Shown: positions 18,837-28,773, counted from the stretch's first letter. The stretch: DNA of 64,000 bases from Neorhizobium sp. NCHU2750 (GCF_003597675.1 NZ_CP030827.1:1736001-1800000); one strand, 5' to 3'. The notes: generated by a model not told the origin, from the sequence alone. Made by a program: numbers and translations.

Positions 18837-19532
18837 ATGGACGCCCGCGAAATGAAGGTCAAGGCTGCAGCCTCGGCACTTGAACATGTCGAAGACGGGA
18901 TGCGGCTTGGCATCGGCACCGGATCGACGGCGGAGGAGTTCGTCCGTCTGTTGGCGGAAAAGGTGCATGGCGGCATGCGCGTACAGGGCGTACCGACGTC
19001 GGAACGGACCGCGCGGCTTTGCCTCGAGCTCGGCGTACCGTTGAAATCACTCGATGAATTGCCCGAACTTGACCTCACTATTGATGGTGCGGACGAGCTG
19101 GACGCGGCCCTGACCCTCGTCAAGGGTGGCGGCGGCGCGCTGCTGCGCGAGAAGATCGTCGCGGCCGCATCGTCGCGCGTCATCGTCATCGCCGACGAGA
19201 GCAAGCTGGTCGACACGCTCGGAGCCTTCCCGCTGCCGATCGAGATCAATCCTTTCGGCCAGATCGCCACCCGCATCGCGATCGAGAAGGCCGCCTCAAG
19301 GCTCGGCCTGACAGGCTCTCTGTCCGTCCGCAAGAACGGCGACGAGATCTTCACCACCGACGGCGGACACTATATCGTCGACGCATCTTTTGGCCGCATT
19401 CCTGATGCAGAGGCACTCTCTGCACAATTGCATTCCATTCCAGGCGTCGTTGAACACGGACTTTTCATTCATATGGCGTCCCTTGCGATCATTGCCGGCC
19501 CGGCAGGAGCGCGGACGCTGCAAGCGAAATAG
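18837..19532 (+). CDS. rpiA: Ribose-5-phosphate isomerase A
   Basis: Interconverts ribose 5-phosphate and ribulose 5-phosphate in the pentose phosphate pathway. 231 aa. Hallmarks are [12 protein letters not shown] (about 27-38), the catalytic-loop stretch [11 protein letters not shown] (about 80-90) and [13 protein letters not shown] (about 95-107). The start at 18837 is chosen for GGGGAGAG upstream; the longer in-frame reading frame is not conserved-looking. It is followed after 18 bases by a DUF2059 gene and then gor, all on the plus strand, so rpiA and the DUF2059 gene are probably co-transcribed. Confidence 0.96.
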   Translation: MDAREMKVKAAASALEHVEDGMRLGIGTGSTAEEFVRLLAEKVHGGMRVQGVPTSERTARLCLELGVPLKSLDELPELDLTIDGADELDAALTLVKGGGGALLREKIVAAASSRVIVIADESKLVDTLGAFPLPIEINPFGQIATRIAIEKAASRLGLTGSLSVRKNGDEIFTTDGGHYIVDASFGRIPDAEALSAQLHSIPGVVEHGLFIHMASLAIIAGPAGARTLQAK

Positions 19533-19550
19533 AAGTAGGAGCATTAACCC

Positions 19551-20162
19551 ATGATCAAATCCGCGGTTTTCGGCCGAGCCTTCGTCCTGGCAGTTCTTCT
19601 GTCCGGCTCCGTGGCGGTCCAGGCGCGCGCCCAGGAAATTCCGGCGGACCATCTTGCGGCAGCGCGCGAGGCTCTCAAGGCACTCAGCGTTACGAATCAG
19701 TACGACGATATCCTGCCGGCTTTGGCGGAACGTCTGAAGGCGCAGTTCATCCAGTCGTCGCCGAACTTCCAGGACCAGATCTCGACGATCGTCGATCAGC
19801 AGGCGCTGGCGCTGGCGCCACGTCGTGCCGACCTCGAAAAGGAAGCGGCAACCATCTATGCCAAGGCCTTCACGGTTGACGAATTGAAGGCGATCTCGAC
19901 CTTCTTCAACACCGAAGCCGGCAAGAAGCTGATGTCGACGACACCGCTCGTCGCCCGCGAGCTCGGCCGCGCTGCCGATATCTGGAGCAACGGCATTTCG
20001 CGCGACCTGTCTGCCCAGAGCACCGACAAGCTGCGCACCGTCATCGATGCGCACCCGCTGCAGATGCCTGCTTCCGAGCCGATCCCGCAGGCTGCCGCAC
20101 CGGCGCCGGCAGCGGCACCGTCGGGTGGATCTGCCCCGGCGCTCAACCTGCCGAAGCCCTGA
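19551..20162 (+). CDS. Exported DUF2059-domain protein
   Basis: 203-aa periplasmic protein. Signal peptide at residues 1-27 (hydrophobic core VLAVLLSGSVAVQ, cleavage ARA or AQA before QEIPAD). The DUF2059 domain is at about 80-150, with the typical FTVDELKAISTFFNTEAGKKL pattern. The C-terminal tail is Pro/Ala-rich. AGGAG lies about ten bases before the ATG. Function is unknown; this family is widespread in Gram-negatives. The position directly behind rpiA and ahead of gor is conserved-looking but gives no functional clue. It ends at a strong intrinsic terminator. Confidence 0.85.
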   Translation: MIKSAVFGRAFVLAVLLSGSVAVQARAQEIPADHLAAAREALKALSVTNQYDDILPALAERLKAQFIQSSPNFQDQISTIVDQQALALAPRRADLEKEAATIYAKAFTVDELKAISTFFNTEAGKKLMSTTPLVARELGRAADIWSNGISRDLSAQSTDKLRTVIDAHPLQMPASEPIPQAAAPAPAAAPSGGSAPALNLPKP

Positions 20163-20190
20163 TCGGCACGAGACATTTGAAGTTTATCGA

Positions 20191-20219
20191 AAGCCCGGAG
20201 CGATCCGGGCTTTTTCTTG
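20191..20219 (+). terminator. Intrinsic terminator after the DUF2059 gene
   Basis: Perfect 10-bp stem aaagcccgga / tccgggcttt with a GCGA tetraloop, followed by TTC and more T. It separates rpiA-DUF2059 from gor. Confidence 0.9.
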
Positions 20220-20272
20220 CGCTGCAACATGCCTATATGCGGGTACCGTCCCGCATGCCGAAGGAGATTTGA

Positions 20273-21661
20273 ATGGCCGCCTATGACTACGACCTGTTTG
20301 TGATTGGTGGAGGTTCAGGCGGCGTCAGGGCAGGGCGCGTTGCCGCCAGCCTCGGCAAGAAGGTCGGCATTGCCGAGGAATATCGCTACGGCGGCACCTG
20401 CGTCATCCGTGGCTGCGTGCCGAAGAAACTGTTCGTCTACGCCTCCCAGTATCACGAGCATTTCGAGGATGCTGCAGGCTTCGGCTGGACGGTCGGTGAA
20501 AGCACGTTCGACTGGGCAAAGCTGGTTGCCGCCAAGGACAAGGAAATAACCCGCCTCGAGGGCCTCTATCGCCGCGGGCTGGAAAATAACGGCGCCGATA
20601 TTTTCGACAGCCGCGCAGAGCTGGTCGATGCCCATACGGTACGCATCACCAAGACCGGCCAGACGGTCACGGCCGAACGCATCGTCATCGCCACAGGCGG
20701 CGTTGCCAACCAGCATTCCTCGCTTCCCGGCCACGAGTTCTGCATCACCTCCAACGAGGCCTTCAATCTTGAAGTCCTGCCGAAGTCGATCGTGATCGCC
20801 GGCGGAGGTTATATCGCGGTCGAATTCGCCAATATCTTCCATGGCCTCGGTGTCGAGACGACGCTGATCTATCGCGGCAAGGAAATCCTCTCCCGCTTCG
20901 ATCACGACATGCGCCAGGGCCTGCACAAGGCGATGGTCGAAAAGGGCATCAAGATCGTCCTGACCGATGTCATTGAGGAAGTGGTGAAGGGCAAGGACGG
21001 TGGCCTCATCGCCCGCACGAAGAATGGCGACAGCATTGCAGCCGGCGCCGTGATGCTGGCGCTGGGCCGCGACCCGAACACCAAGGGCCTCGGCCTTGAG
21101 GCTGCCGGCGTCAGAATGAACGAACGCGGCGCCATCATCGTCGACGATTTTTCGCGCACCAATGTCGCGAACATCTATGCGTTGGGCGACGTCACCGACC
21201 GGGTACAGTTGACTCCGGTCGCGATCCACGAAGCGATGTGCTTCATCGAGACCGTCTACAAGAACAACCCGACCTCACCGGACTATGACCTCATCCCGAC
21301 TGCGGTCTTCTCCCAGCCCGAGATAGGCACGGTCGGCATTTCCGAAGAAGAAGCCATCAAGCGCTATGCGGAGATCGAAGTCTACCGCGCCGAGTTCCGG
21401 CCGATGAAGGCAACGCTCTCCGGTCGTTCCGAGCGGATGATCATGAAGCTTCTGGTCGATGCGGAAAGCCGCAAGGTCGTCGGCGCCCATATCCTCGGCC
21501 ACGAGGCCGGCGAGATGGCGCAGATCATCGGCATCTGCCTGAAGGCGGGCGCAACCAAGGACGATTTCGACCGCACCATGGCCCTCCATCCCTCGGCTGC
21601 CGAGGAACTGGTGACCATGTACAACCCGAGCTACAGGGTCAGGAACGGCGAGCGGGTCTGA
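20273..21661 (+). CDS. gor: Glutathione-disulfide reductase
   Basis: FAD- and NADPH-dependent enzyme of 462 aa that regenerates reduced glutathione. The N-terminal FAD motif is GGGSGGVRAGR. The redox-active disulfide is GTCVIRGCVPKK (Cys43 and Cys48). The NAD(P)-binding Rossmann motif is AGGGYIAVEFA with a downstream Arg in LIYRGKEI, consistent with NADPH. The dimerisation domain ends with HPSAAEELVTMY, which supplies the catalytic His. AAGGAG precedes the ATG. It has its own transcript after the terminator at 20191-20219 and converges on a tadG-like gene through a hairpin that overlaps that gene's stop. Confidence 0.96.
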   Translation: MAAYDYDLFVIGGGSGGVRAGRVAASLGKKVGIAEEYRYGGTCVIRGCVPKKLFVYASQYHEHFEDAAGFGWTVGESTFDWAKLVAAKDKEITRLEGLYRRGLENNGADIFDSRAELVDAHTVRITKTGQTVTAERIVIATGGVANQHSSLPGHEFCITSNEAFNLEVLPKSIVIAGGGYIAVEFANIFHGLGVETTLIYRGKEILSRFDHDMRQGLHKAMVEKGIKIVLTDVIEEVVKGKDGGLIARTKNGDSIAAGAVMLALGRDPNTKGLGLEAAGVRMNERGAIIVDDFSRTNVANIYALGDVTDRVQLTPVAIHEAMCFIETVYKNNPTSPDYDLIPTAVFSQPEIGTVGISEEEAIKRYAEIEVYRAEFRPMKATLSGRSERMIMKLLVDAESRKVVGAHILGHEAGEMAQIIGICLKAGATKDDFDRTMALHPSAAEELVTMYNPSYRVRNGERV

Positions 21662-21675
21662 GGATCCGCGTCGCG

Positions 21676-21703
21676 CCAGCTGACGCCCTTCGGCGTCAGC
21701 TGG
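21676..21703. terminator. Bidirectional terminator overlapping the tadG-like stop codon
   Basis: Perfect 12-bp stem ccagctgacgcc / ggcgtcagctgg with a CTTC loop. The right arm contains the last codons of the minus-strand tadG-like gene, so terminator and coding end share sequence. Confidence 0.7.
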
Positions 21704-23027
21704 TAATGCGCGGCGTGGCGACGATCTTGCGAAACAGCGCCTTCATCGCATCCGCAATGCCTTCCGTCGGGCTCACCTCGAAATAATAGCCTTCCGTCGC
21801 GCAGGCCTGCATTTTGGTCGGAATTTCGGACTGGAACGGCTTGATCCAGGTATTGTAGAAAGAATTATCCGTCAGCGGCACATAGGTCGTGTAGAGCACG
21901 GCGATCTTGATGCCGCGTGCCTTCAACGTATCGCAATACTGCGTATTGATCGGCTCCATGCAGCGCGGGCCGCTTGATGTATTGTCCAGCTTCTTCTGAC
22001 AGCTTGACCTCGCCGCGTCTCCGACACCGTCCGCCACGAGGAAGACGATCGCCTGCCGATCCGACACGCTCGTCCCGCCTCCGGTCGACGTGATCTTGCT
22101 GTTGATCTTCTGCAAGGCGTCATCGTAATTCGTCTGATTATTCGGATAGTCGTGACTCGGAATGCTCATCAGCTCGATCGCCTCGGTGGCCTTGCTGACC
22201 GAAGCGAAATCGGTGGTCGGGTTTGCGACCGTGTAGAGTTGCGCATCGAGCGCGGTCTTGCCGAACGTATAGGCGGCCATGCGGAACTGGCCGCTCACCA
22301 ATTGCGAATCCGTCGCCGTCTTCATCAGCGCTGAAACCGCATCCGCGACGACATCGATACGGATCGTCGCCCCGATGCTCTTGGCGAGATAATAATAGCT
22401 GTTGTAATCGACCACGCCCGTGGTCGAGACGATATGACAGGCGAAGGCGCAACTGCCATCCTTGCCCTTGCCATCGGTACCCTTGACGGTCGCTGCCACC
22501 AGCTTCTTGATATCGTCGGGCGTTGCGCCGACGCCCATCGAAGGCGTGTTGTCGAGCAGCATGTAGAAATCGAGGAAGGACGGCGTCTGATATTGCGCCG
22601 TCGCCACGTTCGATACGGTGATTTCCGTCTTGCCGAGGACCTGCATGAACGTCGTCGGCAGCGTCGCCGTATAGGTCACCCGCGAGGTGATGATGTTGTT
22701 CACCTTCTGCAGCTGGATGGCGACATTGACCGGTGCGTCGATGGAATTGGCCGAGACCTGGCCGAAGAACAGTTTGCGCGCTTCCGCGTCATCCAGCGAG
22801 ACGGTGCCGTTGCCGGCGGCCATCGCCTGCGTCACGGCCGTGGACTTTTCCGCGACTGCCCCGACTGCCGCAGCATCGGCCGCGGCCGCAAGTTCGGTCT
22901 TCAATTCGAGTGCGCGTCCGAAATCGATCGCCAGCCCCGCCGCACCGATCAGCGGCACCATGACAATTGCAGTCAGCATGCCGAAATTGGCGGATTCGTC
23001 CGCCATCAGCCGTCTCAAAATTTTCAT
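21696..23027 (-). CDS. TadG-like pilus assembly protein with von Willebrand factor A domain
   Basis: 443 aa. One N-terminal membrane anchor follows a short positively charged leader (MKILRRLMADESANFGMLTA, then VMVPLIGAAGLAIDFGRA), the TadE/TadG pattern. Residues about 15-65 include the alanine-rich AAAADAAAVGA stretch typical of the Flp-pilus Tad family. The vWA domain begins at FYMLLDNTPSMG (about 156-167), a near-canonical metal site (DxTxS in place of DxSxS), and extends to the C-terminus. It presumably sits in the periplasm anchored to the inner membrane. No ATPase, secretin or Flp pilin genes are nearby, so it is an outlying member. It is separated from the next Tad-like pair by aroF on the other strand. 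Confidence 0.85.
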   Translation of the reverse strand: MKILRRLMADESANFGMLTAIVMVPLIGAAGLAIDFGRALELKTELAAAADAAAVGAVAEKSTAVTQAMAAGNGTVSLDDAEARKLFFGQVSANSIDAPVNVAIQLQKVNNIITSRVTYTATLPTTFMQVLGKTEITVSNVATAQYQTPSFLDFYMLLDNTPSMGVGATPDDIKKLVAATVKGTDGKGKDGSCAFACHIVSTTGVVDYNSYYYLAKSIGATIRIDVVADAVSALMKTATDSQLVSGQFRMAAYTFGKTALDAQLYTVANPTTDFASVSKATEAIELMSIPSHDYPNNQTNYDDALQKINSKITSTGGGTSVSDRQAIVFLVADGVGDAARSSCQKKLDNTSSGPRCMEPINTQYCDTLKARGIKIAVLYTTYVPLTDNSFYNTWIKPFQSEIPTKMQACATEGYYFEVSPTEGIADAMKALFRKIVATPRITS

Positions 23028-23247
23028 CTGCTGCCCCCAGCCGACAATTCGCCCCTATGGCGTGCATTGTTGGGGAGATGTGCTGAACAGTTGTTTAATG
23101 AGGCTGCCCACTCGTTTGGGCTGGTTAAAAAGATGCTTTCAAGTGTGTGGATGGACGACGGATTGTTTACGGAAACGAGCCACCCGACGTGGCTAGGCAA
23201 ACCGCGTGTTAAGGTCTATAAGCCGCCTCTATTTTGAAGAGGAACGG

Positions 23248-23265
23248 CCGGACCCGGTGGTCCGG
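23248..23265 (+). promoter_or_regulatory. Leader hairpin 17 bases before aroF
   Basis: Perfect 7-bp stem ccggacc / ggtccgg with a CGGT loop in the untranslated leader. No leader peptide rich in aromatic residues is visible, so classical attenuation is not supported. Function unknown. Confidence 0.3.
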
Positions 23266-23282
23266 GCGAACAGGTGAGACAC

Positions 23283-24656
23283 ATGGCACAGAATTGGACC
23301 CCGAACAGCTGGCGGAACAAACCCATCCAGCAGGTTCCGGCATATCCCGATCAGGCCGCTCTGGCGGCGACCGAAGCCCAGCTCGCAAAGTTTCCTCCGC
23401 TCGTCTTTGCCGGCGAGGCACGTCGGCTGAAGGCGCAGCTTGCCAAGGTGGCGGAAGGCGATGCCTTCCTGCTGCAGGGTGGCGATTGTGCGGAGAGCTT
23501 TGCGGAACACGGCGCGGACAACATCCGCGACTTCTTCCGCTCGTTCCTGCAGATGGCTGTCGTGCTGACCTATGGCGCCCAGCTGCCGGTGGTCAAGGTC
23601 GGCCGCATTGCCGGCCAGTTCGCCAAGCCGCGCTCCTCGAATTTCGAGAAGCAGGGCGACCTCGAACTGCCGTCCTATCGCGGTGACATCATCAACGGCA
23701 TCGACTTCACGCCGGAGAGCCGCATTCCTGCACCCGAGCGGCAGCTTGACGCCTACCGCCAGTCGGCCGCGACGCTGAACCTTCTGCGCGCGTTCGCCAT
23801 GGGCGGTTATGCCAACCTGGAAAACGTCCACAAGTGGATGCTCGGCTTCGTCAAGGATTCACCGCAGGGTGAACGCTACAAGAAGCTCGCCGATCGCATC
23901 AGCGAGACGATGGACTTCATGCGCGCGATCGGGATCACGGCCGACAACCAGCCGAGCCTGCGCGAGACGGATTTCTTCACCAGTCACGAAGCACTGCTTC
24001 TGGGCTATGAGGAAGCGTTGACGCGTGTCGATTCCACCTCGGGCGACTGGTACGCAACGTCTGGCCACATGCTGTGGATCGGCGATCGCACCCGCCAGCT
24101 CGACCATGCGCATGTGGAATATTTCCGCGGCATCAAGAACCCGATCGGCCTGAAATGCGGCCCGTCGCTGCAGCCCGATAACCTGATCGAGCTCATTGAC
24201 GCGCTGAACCCGCAGAACGAGGCGGGCCGTCTGACGCTGATCTGCCGTTTCGGCTATGACAAGGTTGCAGACAGCCTGCCGAAGCTGATCCGTGCGGTCG
24301 AGCGCGAAGGCAAGAAGGTCGTCTGGTCCTGCGATCCGATGCATGGCAACACGATCACGCTCAACAACTACAAGACCCGGCCGTTCGACCGGATCCTGTC
24401 GGAAGTCGAGAGCTTCTTCCAGATCCACCGCGCCGAAGGCACGCATCCGGGCGGCATCCATGTCGAGATGACCGGCAAGGACGTCACCGAATGCACCGGC
24501 GGCGCCCGTGCAGTCACCGGTGCCGACCTGCAGGATCGCTACCACACCCATTGCGACCCGCGCCTCAATGCGGATCAGGCACTGGAACTGGCCTTTCTTC
24601 TGGCCGAACGGATGAAGACAGGACGCGACGAGAAGCGGATGGTCGTCAACGGCTGA
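23283..24656 (+). CDS. aroF: Class II 3-deoxy-7-phosphoheptulonate synthase (DAHP synthase)
   Basis: First committed enzyme of the shikimate pathway, condensing phosphoenolpyruvate with erythrose 4-phosphate. 457 aa of the plant-like class II (AroA-II) type: [11 protein letters not shown] near residue 62, [55 protein letters not shown] and [18 protein letters not shown] are all present in order. The start at 23283 ([10 protein letters not shown]) matches the expected family N-terminus; the reading frame begins three codons earlier with a weaker candidate. It is monocistronic between the Tad-like genes and ends in a strong bidirectional terminator. Confidence 0.96.
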   Translation: MAQNWTPNSWRNKPIQQVPAYPDQAALAATEAQLAKFPPLVFAGEARRLKAQLAKVAEGDAFLLQGGDCAESFAEHGADNIRDFFRSFLQMAVVLTYGAQLPVVKVGRIAGQFAKPRSSNFEKQGDLELPSYRGDIINGIDFTPESRIPAPERQLDAYRQSAATLNLLRAFAMGGYANLENVHKWMLGFVKDSPQGERYKKLADRISETMDFMRAIGITADNQPSLRETDFFTSHEALLLGYEEALTRVDSTSGDWYATSGHMLWIGDRTRQLDHAHVEYFRGIKNPIGLKCGPSLQPDNLIELIDALNPQNEAGRLTLICRFGYDKVADSLPKLIRAVEREGKKVVWSCDPMHGNTITLNNYKTRPFDRILSEVESFFQIHRAEGTHPGGIHVEMTGKDVTECTGGARAVTGADLQDRYHTHCDPRLNADQALELAFLLAERMKTGRDEKRMVVNG

Positions 24657-24685
24657 TCGGTCATCGATCGAAAGACATGAAACAA

Positions 24686-24724
24686 AACAAGGCCGGCGTC
24701 ATTGCCGGCCTTGTTCGTTTCTTG
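24686..24724. terminator. Bidirectional intrinsic terminator
   Basis: Perfect 12-bp stem aacaaggccggc / gccggccttgtt with a 6-base loop, followed by a T-rich tail on both strands. It lies between convergent aroF and the TadG-like gene. Confidence 0.9.
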
Positions 24725-24739
24725 CCCAACTGCTGAACA

Positions 24740-26470
24740 TTACTGGACAAGAACGGGGTTGCGGCAGGACGCTCCGCCGACGCGCACGTCGACTTCGCCG
24801 ATCTTGACGCCGACGGTCGACAGCACGCTGTAGAGCACCTGGTCGAGCGGCGCCGTCAGAAGCTTGAGCGTATCGGCCAGTCCGCCGAGAAGGGCCGGGG
24901 GCACGGCCACCTTCAGTCCAAGGATCTCGACTTCCACTTGCAGGTTGGTCAGCAGCGAATCCACCAGTGTCGTAAGGGTGTCCTTGGTGGAAGCCTGCTT
25001 CACCTTTTGTCCCGATATGTCCGAGGGAGAGAAGGCGAGCTGGGTCGTCTTGACATTGGTGGCATTGGCATAGGCGAGCGCCGTCAGGTTGAGCGCCGGT
25101 GTCGCCACCATCTTCGTCTTGGTGACGCGCGGATCCTTGCCGAAATTGGCGAATGCTGCCGTATCGACATCGCCGAGCGACAGTTCCAGCACGCCGGGGA
25201 TCGCTTCCACATTGACGGTCGCGCCATTCGAGCCGCTGGCACAGGTGATCGAGCTCATGCGCCCCTCCGCATTCGCCACCTCGATATAGAGGGGTACGCG
25301 CACCTTGATGCCGAGAAGTCCGGTAATGCCGTCGACAGTCGTCGTCAGCGCGACGCGGGTCTGGGCTGTACGCACGACCGAGCCGGTCCGCCCGATCCCG
25401 AGTGCCTTGGAGCCGACCGGCGGTTCGCCGACGGCCACCGACAGCGTCAGCCCGCCGAGGCCGGGGATTGTTGCGCCGAGATTGAGATCGATCTGGTTCT
25501 TGCCGCCATTGGCGGCGTTGGCGCTCGCGCTGATGATGTTGAATATGTCGGTCTGCACCGTCAGCCCGTCGCTCTGGCCGATCAGCCGCGAGGCGAGCGG
25601 GCCGATATCCATGATATCCTTCAACCGGACGGTCAGCTTGGTGGTCCCGAGCGTCTTTTCCAGCGTCTTGAGAATGGACGCCACCGCCGGCGTGACGCCT
25701 GTCGTCTGGCCGATCGCATTCAGCAAGGTGCCGTAGGAAATATCGGTGTTGAGCAGGTCGTTATAGGTGCCGGCCGTGAGGTTGAGCTTGATCGCCAGCT
25801 GGTCGAACACCTTGAGGAGATCCACATTGGCGTTGGCCAGCGACTGGTAGTCCATCACCGACAGCGAGATGTTGGTACCAAGCAGGCTGCCGAGCAATGC
25901 GTTGACGACGCCACCGTTGAGGCTTGCCAGCCGCGAGCCGACCGAGAACGAGGCCATCTTATCGATCGATGCCGTACCGGCGGCGCTCAGCGTCGGCGCC
26001 TTGGCGATGCTGCCGCCGAAGAACAGCCCGCCCTTCTGGTAGAGCGTTACCTTGACGGTGTCATAGGGGGCGACGCCTGTCTGGAAGCGCGAGGCCGCCG
26101 CAACCGAAGGATCTGCCTGATAATGCCCGTTGACCACTTCCGCATAGGCATCGAACTTGTCGAACACCGTGTCGGGGTTGAACGTCACGGAGGCACCCTT
26201 GTTCAGCAACACGCCGTTCTTCAGAACGGCGATATTCTTGCCGTTGATCGTCATGTAGTCGAGGACACCGGCCTCGGGACTGCTCGGCGTTGCAGCGGCC
26301 GAGATCGCCGAGAGGTCGGCCGTTGCCTGCAATTCGCGCTGCTGCAGCGTGAGGTAGCCGTAATCGACGCCGAGTGCCAGTGCACTGATCATCACCGGCA
26401 GCGCCAGCGCTGCGGTAATCGCGACATTACCGCCTTCGCTCGCGAACCATTTGCCGATCGGGCGCATCAT
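24740..26470 (-). CDS. TadG-like membrane-anchored pilus assembly protein
   Basis: 576 aa with one N-terminal anchor (FASEGGNVAITAALALPVMI, then ALALGVDYGYLTLQQRELQA) followed by AATADLSAISAA-like small-residue repeats, the TadG pattern. The large remainder is a beta-rich, Ser/Thr/Gly/Ala-rich region without recognisable catalytic motifs, ending with a lone cysteine near the C-terminus. No vWA metal site is visible, unlike the gene at 21696-23027. It overlaps the TadE-like gene upstream by four bases (ATGA), indicating a two-gene operon. Function within a Flp/Tad-type apparatus is inferred from family membership only. Confidence 0.8.
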   Translation of the reverse strand: MMRPIGKWFASEGGNVAITAALALPVMISALALGVDYGYLTLQQRELQATADLSAISAAATPSSPEAGVLDYMTINGKNIAVLKNGVLLNKGASVTFNPDTVFDKFDAYAEVVNGHYQADPSVAAASRFQTGVAPYDTVKVTLYQKGGLFFGGSIAKAPTLSAAGTASIDKMASFSVGSRLASLNGGVVNALLGSLLGTNISLSVMDYQSLANANVDLLKVFDQLAIKLNLTAGTYNDLLNTDISYGTLLNAIGQTTGVTPAVASILKTLEKTLGTTKLTVRLKDIMDIGPLASRLIGQSDGLTVQTDIFNIISASANAANGGKNQIDLNLGATIPGLGGLTLSVAVGEPPVGSKALGIGRTGSVVRTAQTRVALTTTVDGITGLLGIKVRVPLYIEVANAEGRMSSITCASGSNGATVNVEAIPGVLELSLGDVDTAAFANFGKDPRVTKTKMVATPALNLTALAYANATNVKTTQLAFSPSDISGQKVKQASTKDTLTTLVDSLLTNLQVEVEILGLKVAVPPALLGGLADTLKLLTAPLDQVLYSVLSTVGVKIGEVDVRVGGASCRNPVLVQ

Positions 26471-26886
26471 ATCCCTCCGACGCGGACGGTGGCGAACCGC
26501 TTTATCTGGCTGCTCGGCATGGCGTAGCTGAAGAGATTGAAGATCGGCAGGTTGCTCGCGTCATAGGTGACCGAGACCGTGAACTGGTTGGGATTGCCGG
26601 GATCGGCCTGCGCGACCGTCGTAAGCTTGGACTTGTCGAGAAAGGCGCTGTCTATGGTCGACTGGCTGACGAAGGCGGCGACAAGGCTCTTGCGCTCCGT
26701 ATCGCTCATGCCGGCGACAGCGGTTCGGGCCGCGTCGGCCGCAAGCTGCTGGACCGAATGGGCCGCGGACAGATAGATGCCGTAGGCGATCATGCTGAGC
26801 AGGGCGAGAAAGAAGAGCGGCGAGACGATGGCGAACTCCACCGCTGCCGCACCTGATGTGTTGGTGATGTACCGCCGGATACGCAT
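26467..26886 (-). CDS. TadE-like pilus assembly protein
   Basis: 139-aa TadE-family pseudopilin-like membrane protein. The hydrophobic segment starts right after SGAAAVEFAIVSPLFFLALL, the canonical G-A-A-A-V-E-F processing-like motif of TadE proteins, followed by a small periplasmic domain. The start at 26886 (MRIRRYITN) has a very strong GGAGGAGG before it; the in-frame ATG 13 codons upstream lacks one. First gene of a pair with the TadG-like protein. In Tad systems TadE is cleaved by the TadV peptidase; none is encoded here. Confidence 0.85.
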   Translation of the reverse strand: MRIRRYITNTSGAAAVEFAIVSPLFFLALLSMIAYGIYLSAAHSVQQLAADAARTAVAGMSDTERKSLVAAFVSQSTIDSAFLDKSKLTTVAQADPGNPNQFTVSVTYDASNLPIFNLFSYAMPSSQIKRFATVRVGGI

Positions 26887-27099
26887 AGGCCTCCTCCGAT
26901 CTTTTTTTCGGAGTATCGGCGCCATAAATTAAGGATCAGCTAAAATATGTAATGCGAATATATGCAAGTGGCTCATATTTTACCGACATGGGCTCATGGG
27001 TTCGATCCGTCGGAGCGAGCGCGACGCAGGAGAGGCACCTGAAAATTCGCATGCCAAGACCGTTGCGGCATCCGCCCCGTGGCATTAAATCTCCTCCCC
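26887..27099. other. Intergenic region between the tadE-like gene and nadE
   Basis: 213 bases between divergent genes. It includes an AT-rich segment around 26925-26985 that probably carries the tadE-like promoter. Nothing else recognised. Confidence 0.35.
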
Positions 27100-28773
27100 A
27101 TGACCCAGACCGATCTCAACACCTTGCGTATCGCCGTTGCCCAGCTCAACCCGACCCTTGGCGACGTTTCCGGTAACCTCGCTATGGCGCGCGAGGCCCG
27201 AAAGGATGCCGCCCGCGAGGGCGCCGACCTTTTGATGCTGACCGAGCTGTTCATCTCCGGCTATCCGCCGGAAGACCTCGTGCTGAAGCCATCCTTCCTC
27301 AAGGCCTGCCTTAAGGCGGTCGAGGCTCTGGCCGCGGACACGGCTGACGGTGGGCCGGGAGTTCTGGTCGGCTTCCCGCGCCAGGGCGAGACGGGCCGGC
27401 ACAACGCCGTGGCGCTTCTGGATGCCGGCAAGATCATTGCCATCCGCGACAAGGTCGACCTGCCGAATTACGGCGAGTTCGACGAGAAGCGGGTCTTCAC
27501 CGAAGGTTCGATTTCCGGTCCCTACAATTTCCGCGGTGTTCGGATCGGCATTCCGATCTGCGAGGAAATCTGGAACGACATGGGCGTCTGCGAGACGCTG
27601 GCCGAGGCTGGCGCCGAAATCCTGCTCGTGCCCAACGGTTCGCCCTATTACCGCGGCAAGCTCGATGTCCGCTATCAGGTGGCGCTGCGCCAGGTGATCG
27701 AGACGGGCCTGCCATTGTTGTTCGCCAACCAGCTCGGCGGCCAGGATGAACTGGTCTTCGACGGCGCAAGCTTCGCCTTCAACGCCGACAAGTCGCTGGC
27801 CTTCCAGCTGTCGCAGTTCGAGACCGCCTTCACCGTCACCGACTGGAGACGCGAGGAAGATGGCTGGCGCTGCCTGCCGGGCCCGATGGCCCATATTCCC
27901 GAAAAGGAAGAGGCCGATTACCACGCCTGCATGCTGGGCTTCCGTGACTATGTGAACAAGAACGGTTTCAAGTCCGTGGTGCTGGGCCTCTCCGGCGGTA
28001 TTGATTCGGCCGTCTGCGCGGCAATCGCCGTCGATGCGCTGGGCGAGGAGAGGGTGCGCACCATCATGCTGCCCTACCGCTACACGTCGGAAGACTCGTT
28101 CAAGGATGCAGCCGATTGCGCAAAGGCGCTCGGCTGCCGTTACGACATCGTGCCGATCTCCGAGCCGGTCGAGGGCTTTCTTGCCTCCCTCTCTGACATG
28201 TTCGAGGGCACCGACCAGGGTATTACCGAGGAAAACCTGCAGAGCCGTACCCGCGGCACCATCCTGATGGCGATCTCCAACAAGTTCGGCTCGATGGTGG
28301 TGACGACCGGCAACAAGTCGGAAATGTCGGTCGGCTACGCAACGCTCTATGGCGACATGAACGGCGGCTTCAACCCGATCAAGGACCTCTACAAGATGCA
28401 GGTCTATGCGATCGCCGAATGGCGCAACGCGCATGTGCCGCCGGATGCGCTCGGCCCCTCCGGCGAGGTGATCCCGAAGAACATCATTTCCAAGGCGCCC
28501 TCTGCCGAACTCAGGCCCGACCAGAAGGACCAGGATTCGCTGCCTCCCTATCCGGTACTCGACGACATCCTCGAATGCCTCGTCGAACAGGAGATGGGAA
28601 CCGAGGAGATCGTCGCCCGCGGCCATGACGCCGCAACCGTCCACCGCATCGAGCATCTTCTCTATCTCGCCGAATACAAGCGCCGTCAGTCGGCACCGGG
28701 CGTCAAGATCACCAAGAAGAATTTCGGCCGCGACCGCCGTTACCCGATCACCAACCGCTTCCGGGATCGTTAA
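27100..28773 (+). CDS. nadE: Glutamine-dependent NAD+ synthase
   Basis: Last step of NAD synthesis: amidates nicotinic acid adenine dinucleotide using ammonia released from glutamine. 557 aa in two domains. The N-terminal nitrilase-type glutaminase (about 1-260) has LTELFISGYPPEDL (catalytic Glu), KVDLPNYGEFDEKR (catalytic Lys) and IPICEEIW (catalytic Cys). The C-terminal synthetase has the ATP pyrophosphatase P-loop VLGLSGGIDSAV (about 298) and TTGNKSEMSVGYATLYGDM. The start at 27100 (MTQTDLNTLRIAVAQLN) is preferred over a GTG seven codons upstream. Monocistronic, 74 bases before the NYN gene. Confidence 0.96.
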   Translation: MTQTDLNTLRIAVAQLNPTLGDVSGNLAMAREARKDAAREGADLLMLTELFISGYPPEDLVLKPSFLKACLKAVEALAADTADGGPGVLVGFPRQGETGRHNAVALLDAGKIIAIRDKVDLPNYGEFDEKRVFTEGSISGPYNFRGVRIGIPICEEIWNDMGVCETLAEAGAEILLVPNGSPYYRGKLDVRYQVALRQVIETGLPLLFANQLGGQDELVFDGASFAFNADKSLAFQLSQFETAFTVTDWRREEDGWRCLPGPMAHIPEKEEADYHACMLGFRDYVNKNGFKSVVLGLSGGIDSAVCAAIAVDALGEERVRTIMLPYRYTSEDSFKDAADCAKALGCRYDIVPISEPVEGFLASLSDMFEGTDQGITEENLQSRTRGTILMAISNKFGSMVVTTGNKSEMSVGYATLYGDMNGGFNPIKDLYKMQVYAIAEWRNAHVPPDALGPSGEVIPKNIISKAPSAELRPDQKDQDSLPPYPVLDDILECLVEQEMGTEEIVARGHDAATVHRIEHLLYLAEYKRRQSAPGVKITKKNFGRDRRYPITNRFRDR

